Assembly: GCF_001571145.1 (NCBI RefSeq)
Contig: NZ_BCTF01000003.1
Location: 186,001-250,000 of the forward strand
Direction of reading: 5' to 3'
DNA: 64,000 nt
Source of the DNA: Hydrogenophaga flava NBRC 102514
Lineage (GTDB): Bacteria > Pseudomonadota > Gammaproteobacteria > Burkholderiales > Burkholderiaceae_C
The notes under the pieces were generated by a model. That model saw only the letters and a list, made by a program, of their open reading frames with translations. It did no database searches and was not told the DNA's origin. Below are positions 20,772 through 29,493 of this stretch, one piece after another. Numbering within the stretch: the first letter of the stretch is position 1; every line of letters begins with the position of its first letter. The position numbers and the translations under genes are program-made.

Positions 20772-21574
20772 GCGTGCTGCTGCACATCTCGGACACGCAC
20801 TTCGGCACCGAACAGCCGCCCGTGATGGCCGCGCTGCGGGACCTGGCCTCGCAGCAGCAACCAGACCTGGTGGTGCTCTCGGGTGACATCACCCAGCGCG
20901 CGCGGCCAGCCCAGTTCCAGGCGGCCAGGGCCTTCGTCGACCGGCTGGGCGCGCCGGTGTTGGCCATCCCCGGCAACCACGACATTCCGCTGCTGGACCT
21001 GCGGGAGCGCCTGACCCGGCCCTACGCGCGCTACGCCGCAGCCTTCGGCGCCGACCTCGAACCCGTGATCACTGCGCCCGAATGGCTGGTCATCGGCGTG
21101 AACACCACCCGGGCCTGGCGCCACCGCAACGGCGACCTGTCCATTGCGCAGATCGATCGCGTGGCCGGGCTTCTGGGCTCTGCAGACCCCGGCCAGTTGC
21201 GCGTGGTGGTGGTGCACCAGCCGCTGGCCGTGACCGAGCCGCGCGACCGCCCCCACCTGCTGTACGGCCACGACGAGGCCGTGCGGGTCTGGGCCGAGGC
21301 CGGGGCCGATCTGCTGCTGGGGGGCCACATCCACCTGCCCTACACGCTGGCGCTGCATGGGCAGGCGCGCCGGCTGTGGGTGGTGCAGGCGGGTACGGCC
21401 GTGTCCTCGCGCGTGCGGCCCGGGGTGCCCAACTCGGTGAACATCGTGCGCTGGGAACCGGCCCAGGGGCGCTGCTGCCGCGTCGAACGCTGGGACTTCA
21501 TGGCCCGTGAACAGGCCTTTGTGCGCACGCTCGCCACGGCCTTGCAGCCCGACCGCGAACCCACCGGTGCCTGA
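20768..21574 (+). CDS. Calcineurin-like metallophosphoesterase
   Basis: 268 residues with all metal-binding motifs: SDTHFG (8-13), LSGDITQRARP, IPGNHDIPLL and GGHIHLPY. The overall form resembles CpdA/YfcE-type phosphodiesterases. Coupling by a four-base overlap to a lipid kinase suggests it hydrolyses a phospholipid head group or related phosphoester, but cyclic nucleotides are equally possible. Cytoplasmic: no signal peptide is visible. Confidence 0.93.
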   Translation: MSVLLHISDTHFGTEQPPVMAALRDLASQQQPDLVVLSGDITQRARPAQFQAARAFVDRLGAPVLAIPGNHDIPLLDLRERLTRPYARYAAAFGADLEPVITAPEWLVIGVNTTRAWRHRNGDLSIAQIDRVAGLLGSADPGQLRVVVVHQPLAVTEPRDRPHLLYGHDEAVRVWAEAGADLLLGGHIHLPYTLALHGQARRLWVVQAGTAVSSRVRPGVPNSVNIVRWEPAQGRCCRVERWDFMAREQAFVRTLATALQPDREPTGA

Positions 21575-21601
21575 GCGCAGGCCATGCACCGGCGGCGCGC
21601 C

Positions 21602-22084
21602 TCAGATCAGCAGCGCCGCGACAAACAGACCCACCATGATGAACGCCAGCACCACCTTGGCCAGCAGGCCGAGCATGATGCCCAGCCAGGTGGCCACACC
21701 CACCCGGACCGCGCGGGTCTGGTCCTTCTGCGCCAGGTACTCGCCCAGCGCGGCGCCCACCAGGGGCATGAACAGCACGCCCACCACACCCATGAACAGC
21801 CCGACCACGGTGCCGATGGCCGCACCCAGCAGCGCCTGCCGGCTGGCGCCAGCCTTGCGGGCGCCGAGCAGCCCGGCCACGTAGTCCAGCACCCAGGCCA
21901 GCGCAGCCAGCACGGTGATCACTACCAGGGTGGCGGTGCCAACACGCTGGAAGTCGTCGATCCAGGCGCCCAGCACGATGCCGCCCCAGACCAGCACCGT
22001 TCCCGGCAGCACCGGCAACACCGTGCCTGCGAGGCCCGCCACGATGAGGGCGGAACACAGAATCCAGAGCAGTGTGATTTCCAA
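21602..22084 (-). CDS. DUF456 membrane protein
   Basis: 160 residues, nearly all hydrophobic. Four or five membrane helices, with the family's glycine-rich features VLPVLPGTVLVWGGIVLGAW, ALLGAAIGTVVGLF and LPGTVLVW near the start. The function of the family is unknown. It stands alone between the convergent phosphoesterase gene and the accessory operon. Confidence 0.9.
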   Translation of the reverse strand: MEITLLWILCSALIVAGLAGTVLPVLPGTVLVWGGIVLGAWIDDFQRVGTATLVVITVLAALAWVLDYVAGLLGARKAGASRQALLGAAIGTVVGLFMGVVGVLFMPLVGAALGEYLAQKDQTRAVRVGVATWLGIMLGLLAKVVLAFIMVGLFVAALLI

Positions 22085-22185
22085 GACAGCCTTTCAGGAC
22101 CGGAAACGGCCGATCACGCCATTCACATGGAGCCGCACCACCCAACTTCAAGCGTGCGGGGCACTGCCTGGCTGCAGGCCTGTCC

Positions 22186-22803
22186 TCAGGCCATCAGGTC
22201 GAACCCCTGCGCTTCCACGCTGACAAAGGCCGCCGTGAAGCCGGCCAGCGCGGCGTAGAACCGTGCCCTGGGGTGAGCGCTGATGGCCTCACACATGGCG
22301 GGCACCCAGGGCTGTACGTGGGCGCTGAAGAACTTCTGCTGCTGGGTGAGGTTGGCCACTTCCACGTCGTCACCGGCGATCAGGTAGCGCATGACTTCAC
22401 ACACGCAGGCGAAGTGGTCCTCGGTCTCGGGCATGGCCTCGTCGCGCGCCAGGCCCAGGGCGGCCAGGTCGCTGCGCAGCGCGGCCAGCGGCTTTTCGTT
22501 CAGGAAGCCGCTGAGGTAGAACGAACCGAACAGGTAGACCTCGGGCTTGCCGACGCCGCCGAACAGCGCGTCGTATTCGTTCGCCACCTGTTCGTCGCTG
22601 AGGTCGCGCACGGTGCCGACGAACTGGCGCCAGGGTTCTTCGAGGAAACCGCCGGCCGCGGGCGCTTCGGTCACGGCCACGCGCAGCTGGGCCAGCAGTT
22701 CGGAGCCGGGCGGCGCGTAGTACAGCGCGGCCAGCAGGCCGTACACCTCGGCGCGGGCGGTTTCTTCGTCGAGGGCGGAGGACACGGGGATCGGTTCGTT
22801 CAT
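22186..22803 (-). CDS. TorD/DmsD-family molybdoenzyme chaperone
   Basis: 205 residues from the ATG at 22803. Helical protein with the family features AEVYGLLAALYYAPP at the start, NEYDALFGGVGKPEVYLFGSFYLSG in the middle and EDHFACVCEVMRYLI. TorD-like chaperones bind TAT signals of molybdoenzymes and hold the apo-enzyme until the cofactor is inserted. Position at the end of the accessory operon, with a TAT-exported FdhA nearby, makes FdhA the likely client. Six bases separate it from the polyferredoxin stop. Confidence 0.92.
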   Translation of the reverse strand: MNEPIPVSSALDEETARAEVYGLLAALYYAPPGSELLAQLRVAVTEAPAAGGFLEEPWRQFVGTVRDLSDEQVANEYDALFGGVGKPEVYLFGSFYLSGFLNEKPLAALRSDLAALGLARDEAMPETEDHFACVCEVMRYLIAGDDVEVANLTQQQKFFSAHVQPWVPAMCEAISAHPRARFYAALAGFTAAFVSVEAQGFDLMA

Positions 22804-22808
22804 GGCGT

Positions 22809-24923
22809 TCACAGATCGGAGATGCGGGACTCGCCCGGGTTCGAATAGATGTCCACCACACGGCAGTCGCCGCACATCTTCAGGCGTTCCAGCGCTTCGC
22901 CCTGGAACATGGCGTGGCCGCTGAGCTTGGCGAGCATGACCTCGATGCCCTTGAGCGTGCCAAAGGGTTTGCTGCAGCGGATGCACTGGTAGGGCTGCGC
23001 TTCGTTGAGCACGCGCGGCTGGCGGCGTTCGTCGCTGAGCAGCAGGCGCGGCTGCAGGGTGATGGCGTTTTCAGGGCAGGTGGTGGCACACAGGCCGCAC
23101 TGCACACAGTTCTTCTCGATGAAGCGCAGCTGGGGGCGCTCGGCGTTGTCCTGCAGGGCGCTGGCCGGGCAGGCGCTGACGCAGCTCAGGCACAGGGTGC
23201 AGGCGTCGCGGTTGATGTTGAGGCTGCCGAAAGGTGATGCTGCGGGCAGCGCAATGGCGGCTTCTTTCGTGCGGTTCGCGCGGCTGGCGCTGTCCTGCAG
23301 CAGGTGGTCCAGCGCGAGGTCCAGCGTGGCGCGCTTTTCGGGCTGCACCGCAAAGCTGGCCGCCTTGGTGACGCCTTGCGCCGGCGCCTCGCCCAGCTCG
23401 GCATCGAGCAGCGGCAGGTCGCGCGCGTCGCGCACCTCGATCAGCTTGAAGTGGCGGCCGCTGTAGCCCAGCGCCTGCACGATGGATTCGGCCACGGCCA
23501 TCTGCTCGCGCAGGGCCTCGTGGTACTGCGGCGCTTCTTCGCCGGTCATCAGCACCCAGACCTGGCGCGCGCCGTAGGCAAACGCGGTGAGCCAGAGGTC
23601 GATGCCGGTGGAGGATGTATGCCACAGCGGCAGCGGGATGACGCGGGCGGGCACGCCGCGCACACTCTTGTCCAGCTGCGCCAAACGTCCGAGGTCGTTG
23701 ACCAGGGCGGCGCCCGCTTCCTGGCTGTGCAGCAGCAGGGCCGCGTCCTGGCCACCGGCCTTGGCGTAGGTGGCCAGCAGGGTGCGCAGCTTCACGCCCT
23801 GCTCGCTGGCGCGCGGGTAGGCATAGCTCAGGGCGCCGGTGGGGCAGACGGTGGTGCAGGTGCCGCAGCCGACGCAGAGGTTGGGGTTGACGACGATCTG
23901 GTTGCGCTTGAGGTCGCTGCTGATGGCCGAGGCCGAGCAGACGTCCACGCAGGCGTTGCAGCCCACGCTCTGGTTGCGGCCGTGGGCGCAGACCTTCTGC
24001 TTGTAGGTGAAAAACCTCGGTTTCTCGAATTCACCGACCAGATCGCGCAGCTGGGTGACGGCGCGCACCTGGGCCAGGGCATCGGCCGTGGGCGGCAGGT
24101 GCACATAGCCCTGTGGCAACGCGTGCTGGGTGAAGCCGGGCGCGTCGCGCAGGTCGAGCACGAGGTCGAAGCTCTCTTCGCGTTCCTGCGTGTCGCGCTG
24201 GAAGTTGATAGCGCCGACCGCCTCGCACGCCTTGACGCAGGCGCGGTGCGATTTGCAGAGCGACAGGTCCACCTGGTAGTCGAGGCCGATGGCGCCTTCG
24301 GGGCAGGCGGCCACGCAGGCGTTGCAGCGGGTGCAGAGGTCCAGGTCGATCGGGTTGCTGGTGTTCACCGTCACGGCGAATGCACCCAGCCAGCCCTGCA
24401 GGCGGTGCAGCTGGCCGGCGAGCACCGGGTACAGGCGCGCCTGCTGCCCGCTGCCGCCAGTGGGCAGCAGGGTCACGTCCAGCGCGTCGCTGACCAGCGC
24501 GGCCATGGCCTCGGCGCGCTCCAGCGGGCCGATGATCAGCAGGCGGCCTTCGCTGTTGTAGGTGACGGTGGGCACGGGCTCGGCATCGGGCAGGCGCGCG
24601 GCGGCCAGCAGGGCCGCCATCTTCGGCGTGGCCTGCGGTGCCTCGCGGCCCCAGCCGCCGGTTTCGCGGATGTTGACGAAGCGGATCGGCCGCACGTCCA
24701 GGTCCACCGCGCCTTCGGTCTGGGTCGAGAGCTCACTGAACAGCCGGCTCTCCTGCGTGCAGGCCACTACCAGGTCGTCGCGGCTGCGGCAGGCCTTCTG
24801 GAAGGCGGGCGCCTCGCGCCGACACAGCGTGGTGTGCAGGCTCAGGTCTTCATCCAGAGCCCGGCCCAGGGCCTTCGGGTCCAGGGGCATGGTCTGGTTG
24901 CAGTTGCAGATCAGCGTGGTCAT
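22809..24923 (-). CDS. Large polyferredoxin of the formate dehydrogenase accessory operon
   Basis: 704 residues, cytoplasmic (no signal or membrane helix). An N-terminal domain with scattered Cys (ICNCNQTM) leads into CTRCNACVAACP (197-208) and a second partial set CKSHRACVKAC. Then come a Cys group near 315-335, CVGCGTCTTVCP near 349, a cluster-free domain of about 200 residues, CTLCLSCVSACP near 577, CVQCGLCATTCP near 607, and two C-terminal CxxC pairs (CIRC, CGDC). It could hold at least five [4Fe-4S] clusters. Probably an electron carrier or scaffold for formate dehydrogenase maturation; the exact role is unknown. It overlaps the DUF3306 gene by 74 bases. Confidence 0.92.
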   Translation of the reverse strand: MTTLICNCNQTMPLDPKALGRALDEDLSLHTTLCRREAPAFQKACRSRDDLVVACTQESRLFSELSTQTEGAVDLDVRPIRFVNIRETGGWGREAPQATPKMAALLAAARLPDAEPVPTVTYNSEGRLLIIGPLERAEAMAALVSDALDVTLLPTGGSGQQARLYPVLAGQLHRLQGWLGAFAVTVNTSNPIDLDLCTRCNACVAACPEGAIGLDYQVDLSLCKSHRACVKACEAVGAINFQRDTQEREESFDLVLDLRDAPGFTQHALPQGYVHLPPTADALAQVRAVTQLRDLVGEFEKPRFFTYKQKVCAHGRNQSVGCNACVDVCSASAISSDLKRNQIVVNPNLCVGCGTCTTVCPTGALSYAYPRASEQGVKLRTLLATYAKAGGQDAALLLHSQEAGAALVNDLGRLAQLDKSVRGVPARVIPLPLWHTSSTGIDLWLTAFAYGARQVWVLMTGEEAPQYHEALREQMAVAESIVQALGYSGRHFKLIEVRDARDLPLLDAELGEAPAQGVTKAASFAVQPEKRATLDLALDHLLQDSASRANRTKEAAIALPAASPFGSLNINRDACTLCLSCVSACPASALQDNAERPQLRFIEKNCVQCGLCATTCPENAITLQPRLLLSDERRQPRVLNEAQPYQCIRCSKPFGTLKGIEVMLAKLSGHAMFQGEALERLKMCGDCRVVDIYSNPGESRISDL

Positions 24924-25488
24924 CGTGGGTCTCTTGTGGGGCTGCCGCGTCTGGCGCGCGGGTGTCTTGGGGGGCCGGCAAGGGCTCGGCGCTGGCGCTG
25001 GGCGTCGCTTCGCTGGCGGCGCTCTCGGCCTTTTTGGCTTGCTGCTCTTCGGGGTCGTCGACCAGTTTCAGGAACTGGGCGCTGACCATCTGGGCCATCA
25101 TCGCGGCGGGGATGGGTTCGGTCTTGGTGTAGTCGTCGATGTAGATGTCCAGCCCGTCCATCACGTTGAAGTGCGGATCGGCGAACAGTTTCTTGACGGC
25201 GGCGTTGCGCACTTCGGGCGGTACGTCCTTGGCCACGAAGCGGCGGAAATCGGAGGCCGGCGTGAGGTGCTGCGTGTCTTCCAGCGTGGGCGCCGGCGGG
25301 GCTTCCGCGGCCTCGGGCGCGGGTGCAGCGGCCACCTCTTCGGGCGGCACAAGCGGGGCTGCGGCCGCAGCAGACGGCACAGAGGGCGCCACCGGCGCGG
25401 CGGGCTCGGGCAACGGCTCGCCCGTGCGGGCCTGCGCCTTGCGGCGCGACCAGCGCGAGAGGAATCCGTCGTCGCCGGCGGTGCTCAT
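24850..25488 (-). CDS. DUF3306 protein, formate dehydrogenase accessory operon
   Basis: 212 residues starting MSTAGDDGFLSRWSRRKAQ, the family's typical opening. An Ala/Pro linker (about 30-70) leads to the conserved core SDFRRFVAKDVPPEVRNAAVKKLFADPHFNVMDGLD...YTKTEPIP, then a low-complexity tail. Function unknown; the family accompanies formate dehydrogenase genes. Its start overlaps the amidotransferase stop (ATGA). The last 24 codons overlap the polyferredoxin frame, so the end of the protein may be under relaxed constraint. Confidence 0.88.
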   Translation of the reverse strand: MSTAGDDGFLSRWSRRKAQARTGEPLPEPAAPVAPSVPSAAAAAPLVPPEEVAAAPAPEAAEAPPAPTLEDTQHLTPASDFRRFVAKDVPPEVRNAAVKKLFADPHFNVMDGLDIYIDDYTKTEPIPAAMMAQMVSAQFLKLVDDPEEQQAKKAESAASEATPSASAEPLPAPQDTRAPDAAAPQETHDDHADLQLQPDHAPGPEGPGPGSG

Positions 25489-26285
25489 GCGGAATTGCGG
25501 TGGCGGTCCGCCCGTTCGCGCGTGGCCTGCAGGAAAGCTTCCATCAGCGGACCGCTGTCGATCAGGCCCTGGCGGGCCTCGGTGGGCAGCAGGTGGAACT
25601 CGGGGTGCCATTGCAGGCCGAGCACGAAGCCCGGCCCGGTGGCGCGGATGGCCTCGATCACACCGTCCTGCGGGCACCGGGCCTCAACGACCAGCCCATC
25701 GCCCAGGCGGTCCACACACTGGTGGTGGATGCTGGTGACCCGGTGCACCGCAGAGCCGTACAGCCGGTCGAGCAGCAGGCCCGGTTCAAAACGCACCTCG
25801 TGCTGCAGCCGGTCGTAGTGAGCCAGGTCCTGGTGCAGCACCGGACTGCGGCGTTGCGAAGGAATGTCCTGCAGCAGCGTGCCACCGTGGTACACGTTGA
25901 TCAGCTGCGCGCCGCGGCAGATGCCCAGCACCGGCTTGCGCGCCTCGATGAAGCCGCGCAGCAGGGCCAGCTCGTAGCGGTCGCGCACCGGGTCGCCCGC
26001 CCATTCGGGCTGTAGCAGCGTGCCACCGTAGGTTTCGGGGCAGACATCGACACCACCCTGCAGCACCAGACCGTCGAGCAGGTCCACCACCTCGCTCGCA
26101 GGCACGCGGTTGACCAGGTGGGGGCTGTTTTCATCCACGAACGGCACCATGAGCGCGATCGCGCCGTGGGCCATCACCCAGTGCGCCATGGAGCTCTCAA
26201 GGAACTGCAGGCGCTTCTGCGGCAGGCCGAGCCCCGGCGGGGGTTCGTGCAGCAGCCGCGCACTGATGCCGATGCGAAGCATCAT
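25485..26285 (-). CDS. Class I glutamine amidotransferase-like hydrolase (PuuD family)
   Basis: 266 residues. The class I glutamine amidotransferase triad is visible: nucleophile Cys in LGICRGAQLINV and His-Pro-Glu in LGLQWHPEF. The closest recognised type is gamma-glutamyl-GABA hydrolase (PuuD) and related peptidase C26 proteins, which cleave gamma-glutamyl amides. It overlaps both neighbours by four bases (ATGA), so it is translationally locked between DUF3305 and DUF3306. No polyamine genes are near. Its substrate in this setting is unknown. Two adjacent ATGs (26285, 26282) are possible starts. Confidence 0.9.
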   Translation of the reverse strand: MMLRIGISARLLHEPPPGLGLPQKRLQFLESSMAHWVMAHGAIALMVPFVDENSPHLVNRVPASEVVDLLDGLVLQGGVDVCPETYGGTLLQPEWAGDPVRDRYELALLRGFIEARKPVLGICRGAQLINVYHGGTLLQDIPSQRRSPVLHQDLAHYDRLQHEVRFEPGLLLDRLYGSAVHRVTSIHHQCVDRLGDGLVVEARCPQDGVIEAIRATGPGFVLGLQWHPEFHLLPTEARQGLIDSGPLMEAFLQATRERADRHRNSA

Positions 26286-26926
26286 CTGGATCCTCCCCCG
26301 CTGTGGCGCGGGCCCACTTTGTCGGTGCTCACGCGGGCCGGCTGGCCGAACCGGTCGGTCAGCGGCTGGAAGCTGTCGGGCCGCTTGCGGCGCTTGGGCT
26401 CGATGTGGTGGTGCTCGGCCACAAAGGCCTGCAGCCACTCGACCACCTCGGGCGAGGCGGGCACCTGGTCCACCTTTTCCTGCGCATCGAGCCAGCGGCC
26501 GGCGTCGTGGTAGCTGAGCGTGGCAATCTGCGGCACGGCCATGGACTCGCCATCAATCAGCCGTTCCTCGTCGGCGCGCCAGAACACCCAGAAACACGGC
26601 GACGGGCTGTTGAGATTCAGAAAGTAGCCTTCAGCGTCGTCGCGGTACAGGGTGGCGCGCAGGCCGGTGAACAGCCAGTAGCGCGCGCCCTCCACCACCA
26701 CCGCACCCGGCAGCGGCTGGACCTCGCGCGGTGCACCGGCCACCGGTTCGGGGGCACCCACGGGTACCTCGCCGGGGGCCCCGGCCGCCATCACGTCGGC
26801 CAGCACCCAGCGCCAGGGCTGCCACCGCGCCATCGGTCCCATGACGGGCTCGCGCCGCATCACCACGTCCACCGGCAGACAGGGGCGCCCGGACGGCGAC
26901 GGAGAAACTTGTGCTTCGGCATTCAT
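26282..26926 (-). CDS. DUF3305 protein, formate dehydrogenase accessory operon
   Basis: 214 residues. Conserved core of the DUF3305 family: VDVVMRREPVMGPMARWQPWRWVLADV, LNLNSPSPCFWVFWR, and EVVEWLQAFVAEHH. The family is found with formate dehydrogenase genes and has no known activity. I start at MNAEAQVSP (26926); the further upstream frame is non-coding promoter DNA. First gene of the accessory operon; its stop overlaps the start of the amidotransferase-like gene. Confidence 0.9.
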   Translation of the reverse strand: MNAEAQVSPSPSGRPCLPVDVVMRREPVMGPMARWQPWRWVLADVMAAGAPGEVPVGAPEPVAGAPREVQPLPGAVVVEGARYWLFTGLRATLYRDDAEGYFLNLNSPSPCFWVFWRADEERLIDGESMAVPQIATLSYHDAGRWLDAQEKVDQVPASPEVVEWLQAFVAEHHHIEPKRRKRPDSFQPLTDRFGQPARVSTDKVGPRHSGGGSR

Positions 26927-27066
26927 AGGACAACGGACTGTACGCCAAGGCGATGGACGGCTGTATCTGCAGGGTGAATGACCAGCTCGTCCTGTACGGA
27001 GGACCTGCCTCGGTGTAATCTGCGTGAGTTTTCGCACAACAAAACCCCATATGTCTCCGCCTTGCC

Positions 27067-29493
27067 ATGTCTTCAGCCCCGTCGTTGCTCGATCAGTGCT
27101 TTGACCGGGTGCTCAGGGAGGCGCCAGCCCTGCTGGGCCGCTGCCTGAACGTGACGGTGGCGGCGCTGCAGGACGCGGAAAACCAGAGCCGCGAGGTGGC
27201 GCAGCGGACCCTACTGGCACGCGCCTGGTTCAGCCTGGAACGCCAGCGCAACCAGCTGACCGCCCAGTTCCCGCTGCGCCTGCAGCAGGCCTTCCAGCGT
27301 GGTGACCACGACGGGCCCACCTCGTCTCTGGGGCGCATGTCCGACTCGTCCCTGCTGGCGTTGGTGGATGACAACTCGATCAACGAGTCGCTGGAGGCGG
27401 CCCGCATGCTGCAGGCGCTGCTGCCGGTGGTCGAACAGTCGCTGTCGATGGTGGATGCCCGCATGAGCTCGCTCATCGGGCTTGACACCGTGCACGCCGA
27501 GAAGAACCCGCTGCGACCCTCTGTGTTCGTGCGCACACTGCGCGACCTGATGGCCGAGCGCGAGACCGACCCGCAGTTGCGCAGCCTGTGGATGCAGAAG
27601 GTGGTCGCCCCGCTCGCCAAGGAGCTGAGCCAGCTCTATGGCCAGGTGGCCCTGATGCTGCAGCAGGCGCGCGTGCAGGAGGCGGGCTACCGCATCCGCC
27701 TGGTGGCCGACGGCGCGCCCCAGACGGCGCCCCACCTGTCCACGCGCGGCTGGCTGGAAGAAGGCACGCCCTCCGAGCGGGCCGGGCTGGGCCTTGCCCG
27801 GGAGGGGCAGGATGCCCCCGCACCGCCGATGTCGCTGCGCATGAAGGACCTGGCGCGCACCCAGACACCGCTGCAGCACGAGGTGCTGCAGGCCTTCATG
27901 GCGGGTGAGCAGGCGGTGTTCGACCACCCGCTGGACAACGCGTATTTCGAGCAGGTGCGCCAGGAACTGCACCACGTCGATCTGCTGGCCCGGCTGCCCC
28001 AGCCCGCGCCCGAGGAGCTGGAGCAGGAGCGCACGCGATACCGCGACCTGCCCGTGGTGGAGCGCCCGGCGCGGCCGGTCGATGTGGCGTCGCCGCTGGA
28101 TGCGGAGCAGTGGGGCGACTACGCCGCGCCGCACGAACGCACCCGCGTCCTGCTGGAACTCAAGCACCAGGCCGACAAGGTGTCACAGGCGGTCGGTCTG
28201 GACGTGGTGCGCAAGCTGGTCAACCAGGTCTCGGGCGATCCGCTGCTGCTGGCGCCGGTGCGCGAGGCGGTAGTGGCCCTGGAGCCGGCGCTGCTGCGCC
28301 TGGCCATGGCCGAGCCGCGCTATTTCAGCCGCAACGACCACCCGGCGCGCCTGTGGATCGAGGCGGTGGCCCAGCGCAGCTTCCGCTACAACGACGAGTT
28401 CTCGCCCGGCTTCGAGGCCTTCTTCGAACCGGTGCGCGAGCAGGTCCGTTCGCTCAACGACAGCGGGTCGGTCGACGCCGAGCCCTTCGCCTCCGCCCTG
28501 GACGAGCTCAAGGCGCAGTGGGCGAGCGACGACGAGGCCCAGGAGCAGCGCCGGCAGCGGCAGTTGCAGGCGCTGAACTTCGCCGAGCGGCGCCAGGAGC
28601 TGGCGGACCAGATCGCCTGGGAAATCAGCCACCGGCCCGACCTCTACGACGCGCCCGCCATCGTGCTCGACTTCCTGTACGGCTCGTGGTCGTTGGTCAT
28701 CGCCTCGGCCGAGCTGCAGCACCCAGGCAAGGGGCCGGACCCGTTTGGTTACCGAAAGGTCATCGGCCACCTGCTGTGGAGCACGCGCAGCCAAGTGACC
28801 CTGCGCCAGCCCAGCCAGCTGTTCCAGATCGTGCCCGGCATGCTGATGACCCTGCGCCAGGGGCTGGAGAGCCTGGGCCAGTCACCCGACGAAACCCGGA
28901 CCTTCTTTGACGCGCTGCTCAAGCTGCACGAACCCGTGCTGCGCCTGCGGCGCGCCCGCGCCCGGGTGGACGGCCACACCACGGCGCTCACGCCCGAGGC
29001 AAGCGATTCGGAACAGCAGGCGCTGGCCACCCTGCTGGCACCTGCCTCACCCGAGCAGCAGAAACCCACCCCGCGCGATCAGCCCTGGATCGGCGCGCGC
29101 GAACTGGCCAGCGCCGGTTTCAGTGAGACCATGCCGCTCACCAGCAGCGAAGCTTCTGAGGGGGCGGAGGTGGTCGAAGCGTTCGAAGAAGCCGCTGGCG
29201 CCACCGACGCGGAAGCGAACGCGGACGCGGTGGAACCGGCTCTGATGCTCGCGCGCATGACGACCGGCACCTGGGTGGACCTGTACTCCGGCGGCGAATG
29301 GCTGCGTGCGCAGCTGGTCTGGAGCAGCCAGAAAGCCAGCCTGTTCATGTTCACCAGCCTGGGCGGTCGCACCCACACCATGACGCGCCGCAGCTGCGAG
29401 AAGCTGATGGGCAAGCGCTGGCTGCGCTTGGTCGAAACCCGGCCGGTGATGGCGCGGGCGCTGGACCAGGTCGTGACCGCCGAGGCTCAGTAG
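27067..29493 (+). CDS. DUF1631 family protein
   Basis: 808 residues, soluble and mainly helical with many Arg/Glu/Leu. Typical DUF1631 content: the opening [17 protein letters not shown], the middle [44 protein letters not shown], and a C-terminal PilZ-like stretch ([24 protein letters not shown]) near 740. Some databases call members 'thymidine phosphorylase', but I see no such domain. The PilZ-like end might bind cyclic di-GMP, an inference. It is divergent from the accessory operon and its end overlaps that of boxA by seven bases. Confidence 0.88.
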   Translation: MSSAPSLLDQCFDRVLREAPALLGRCLNVTVAALQDAENQSREVAQRTLLARAWFSLERQRNQLTAQFPLRLQQAFQRGDHDGPTSSLGRMSDSSLLALVDDNSINESLEAARMLQALLPVVEQSLSMVDARMSSLIGLDTVHAEKNPLRPSVFVRTLRDLMAERETDPQLRSLWMQKVVAPLAKELSQLYGQVALMLQQARVQEAGYRIRLVADGAPQTAPHLSTRGWLEEGTPSERAGLGLAREGQDAPAPPMSLRMKDLARTQTPLQHEVLQAFMAGEQAVFDHPLDNAYFEQVRQELHHVDLLARLPQPAPEELEQERTRYRDLPVVERPARPVDVASPLDAEQWGDYAAPHERTRVLLELKHQADKVSQAVGLDVVRKLVNQVSGDPLLLAPVREAVVALEPALLRLAMAEPRYFSRNDHPARLWIEAVAQRSFRYNDEFSPGFEAFFEPVREQVRSLNDSGSVDAEPFASALDELKAQWASDDEAQEQRRQRQLQALNFAERRQELADQIAWEISHRPDLYDAPAIVLDFLYGSWSLVIASAELQHPGKGPDPFGYRKVIGHLLWSTRSQVTLRQPSQLFQIVPGMLMTLRQGLESLGQSPDETRTFFDALLKLHEPVLRLRRARARVDGHTTALTPEASDSEQQALATLLAPASPEQQKPTPRDQPWIGARELASAGFSETMPLTSSEASEGAEVVEAFEEAAGATDAEANADAVEPALMLARMTTGTWVDLYSGGEWLRAQLVWSSQKASLFMFTSLGGRTHTMTRRSCEKLMGKRWLRLVETRPVMARALDQVVTAEAQ

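Noticed and set aside
27067-29493. Thymidine phosphorylase for the 808-residue protein
   Set aside because: That name is sometimes attached to DUF1631 members, but no phosphorylase motif is visible.
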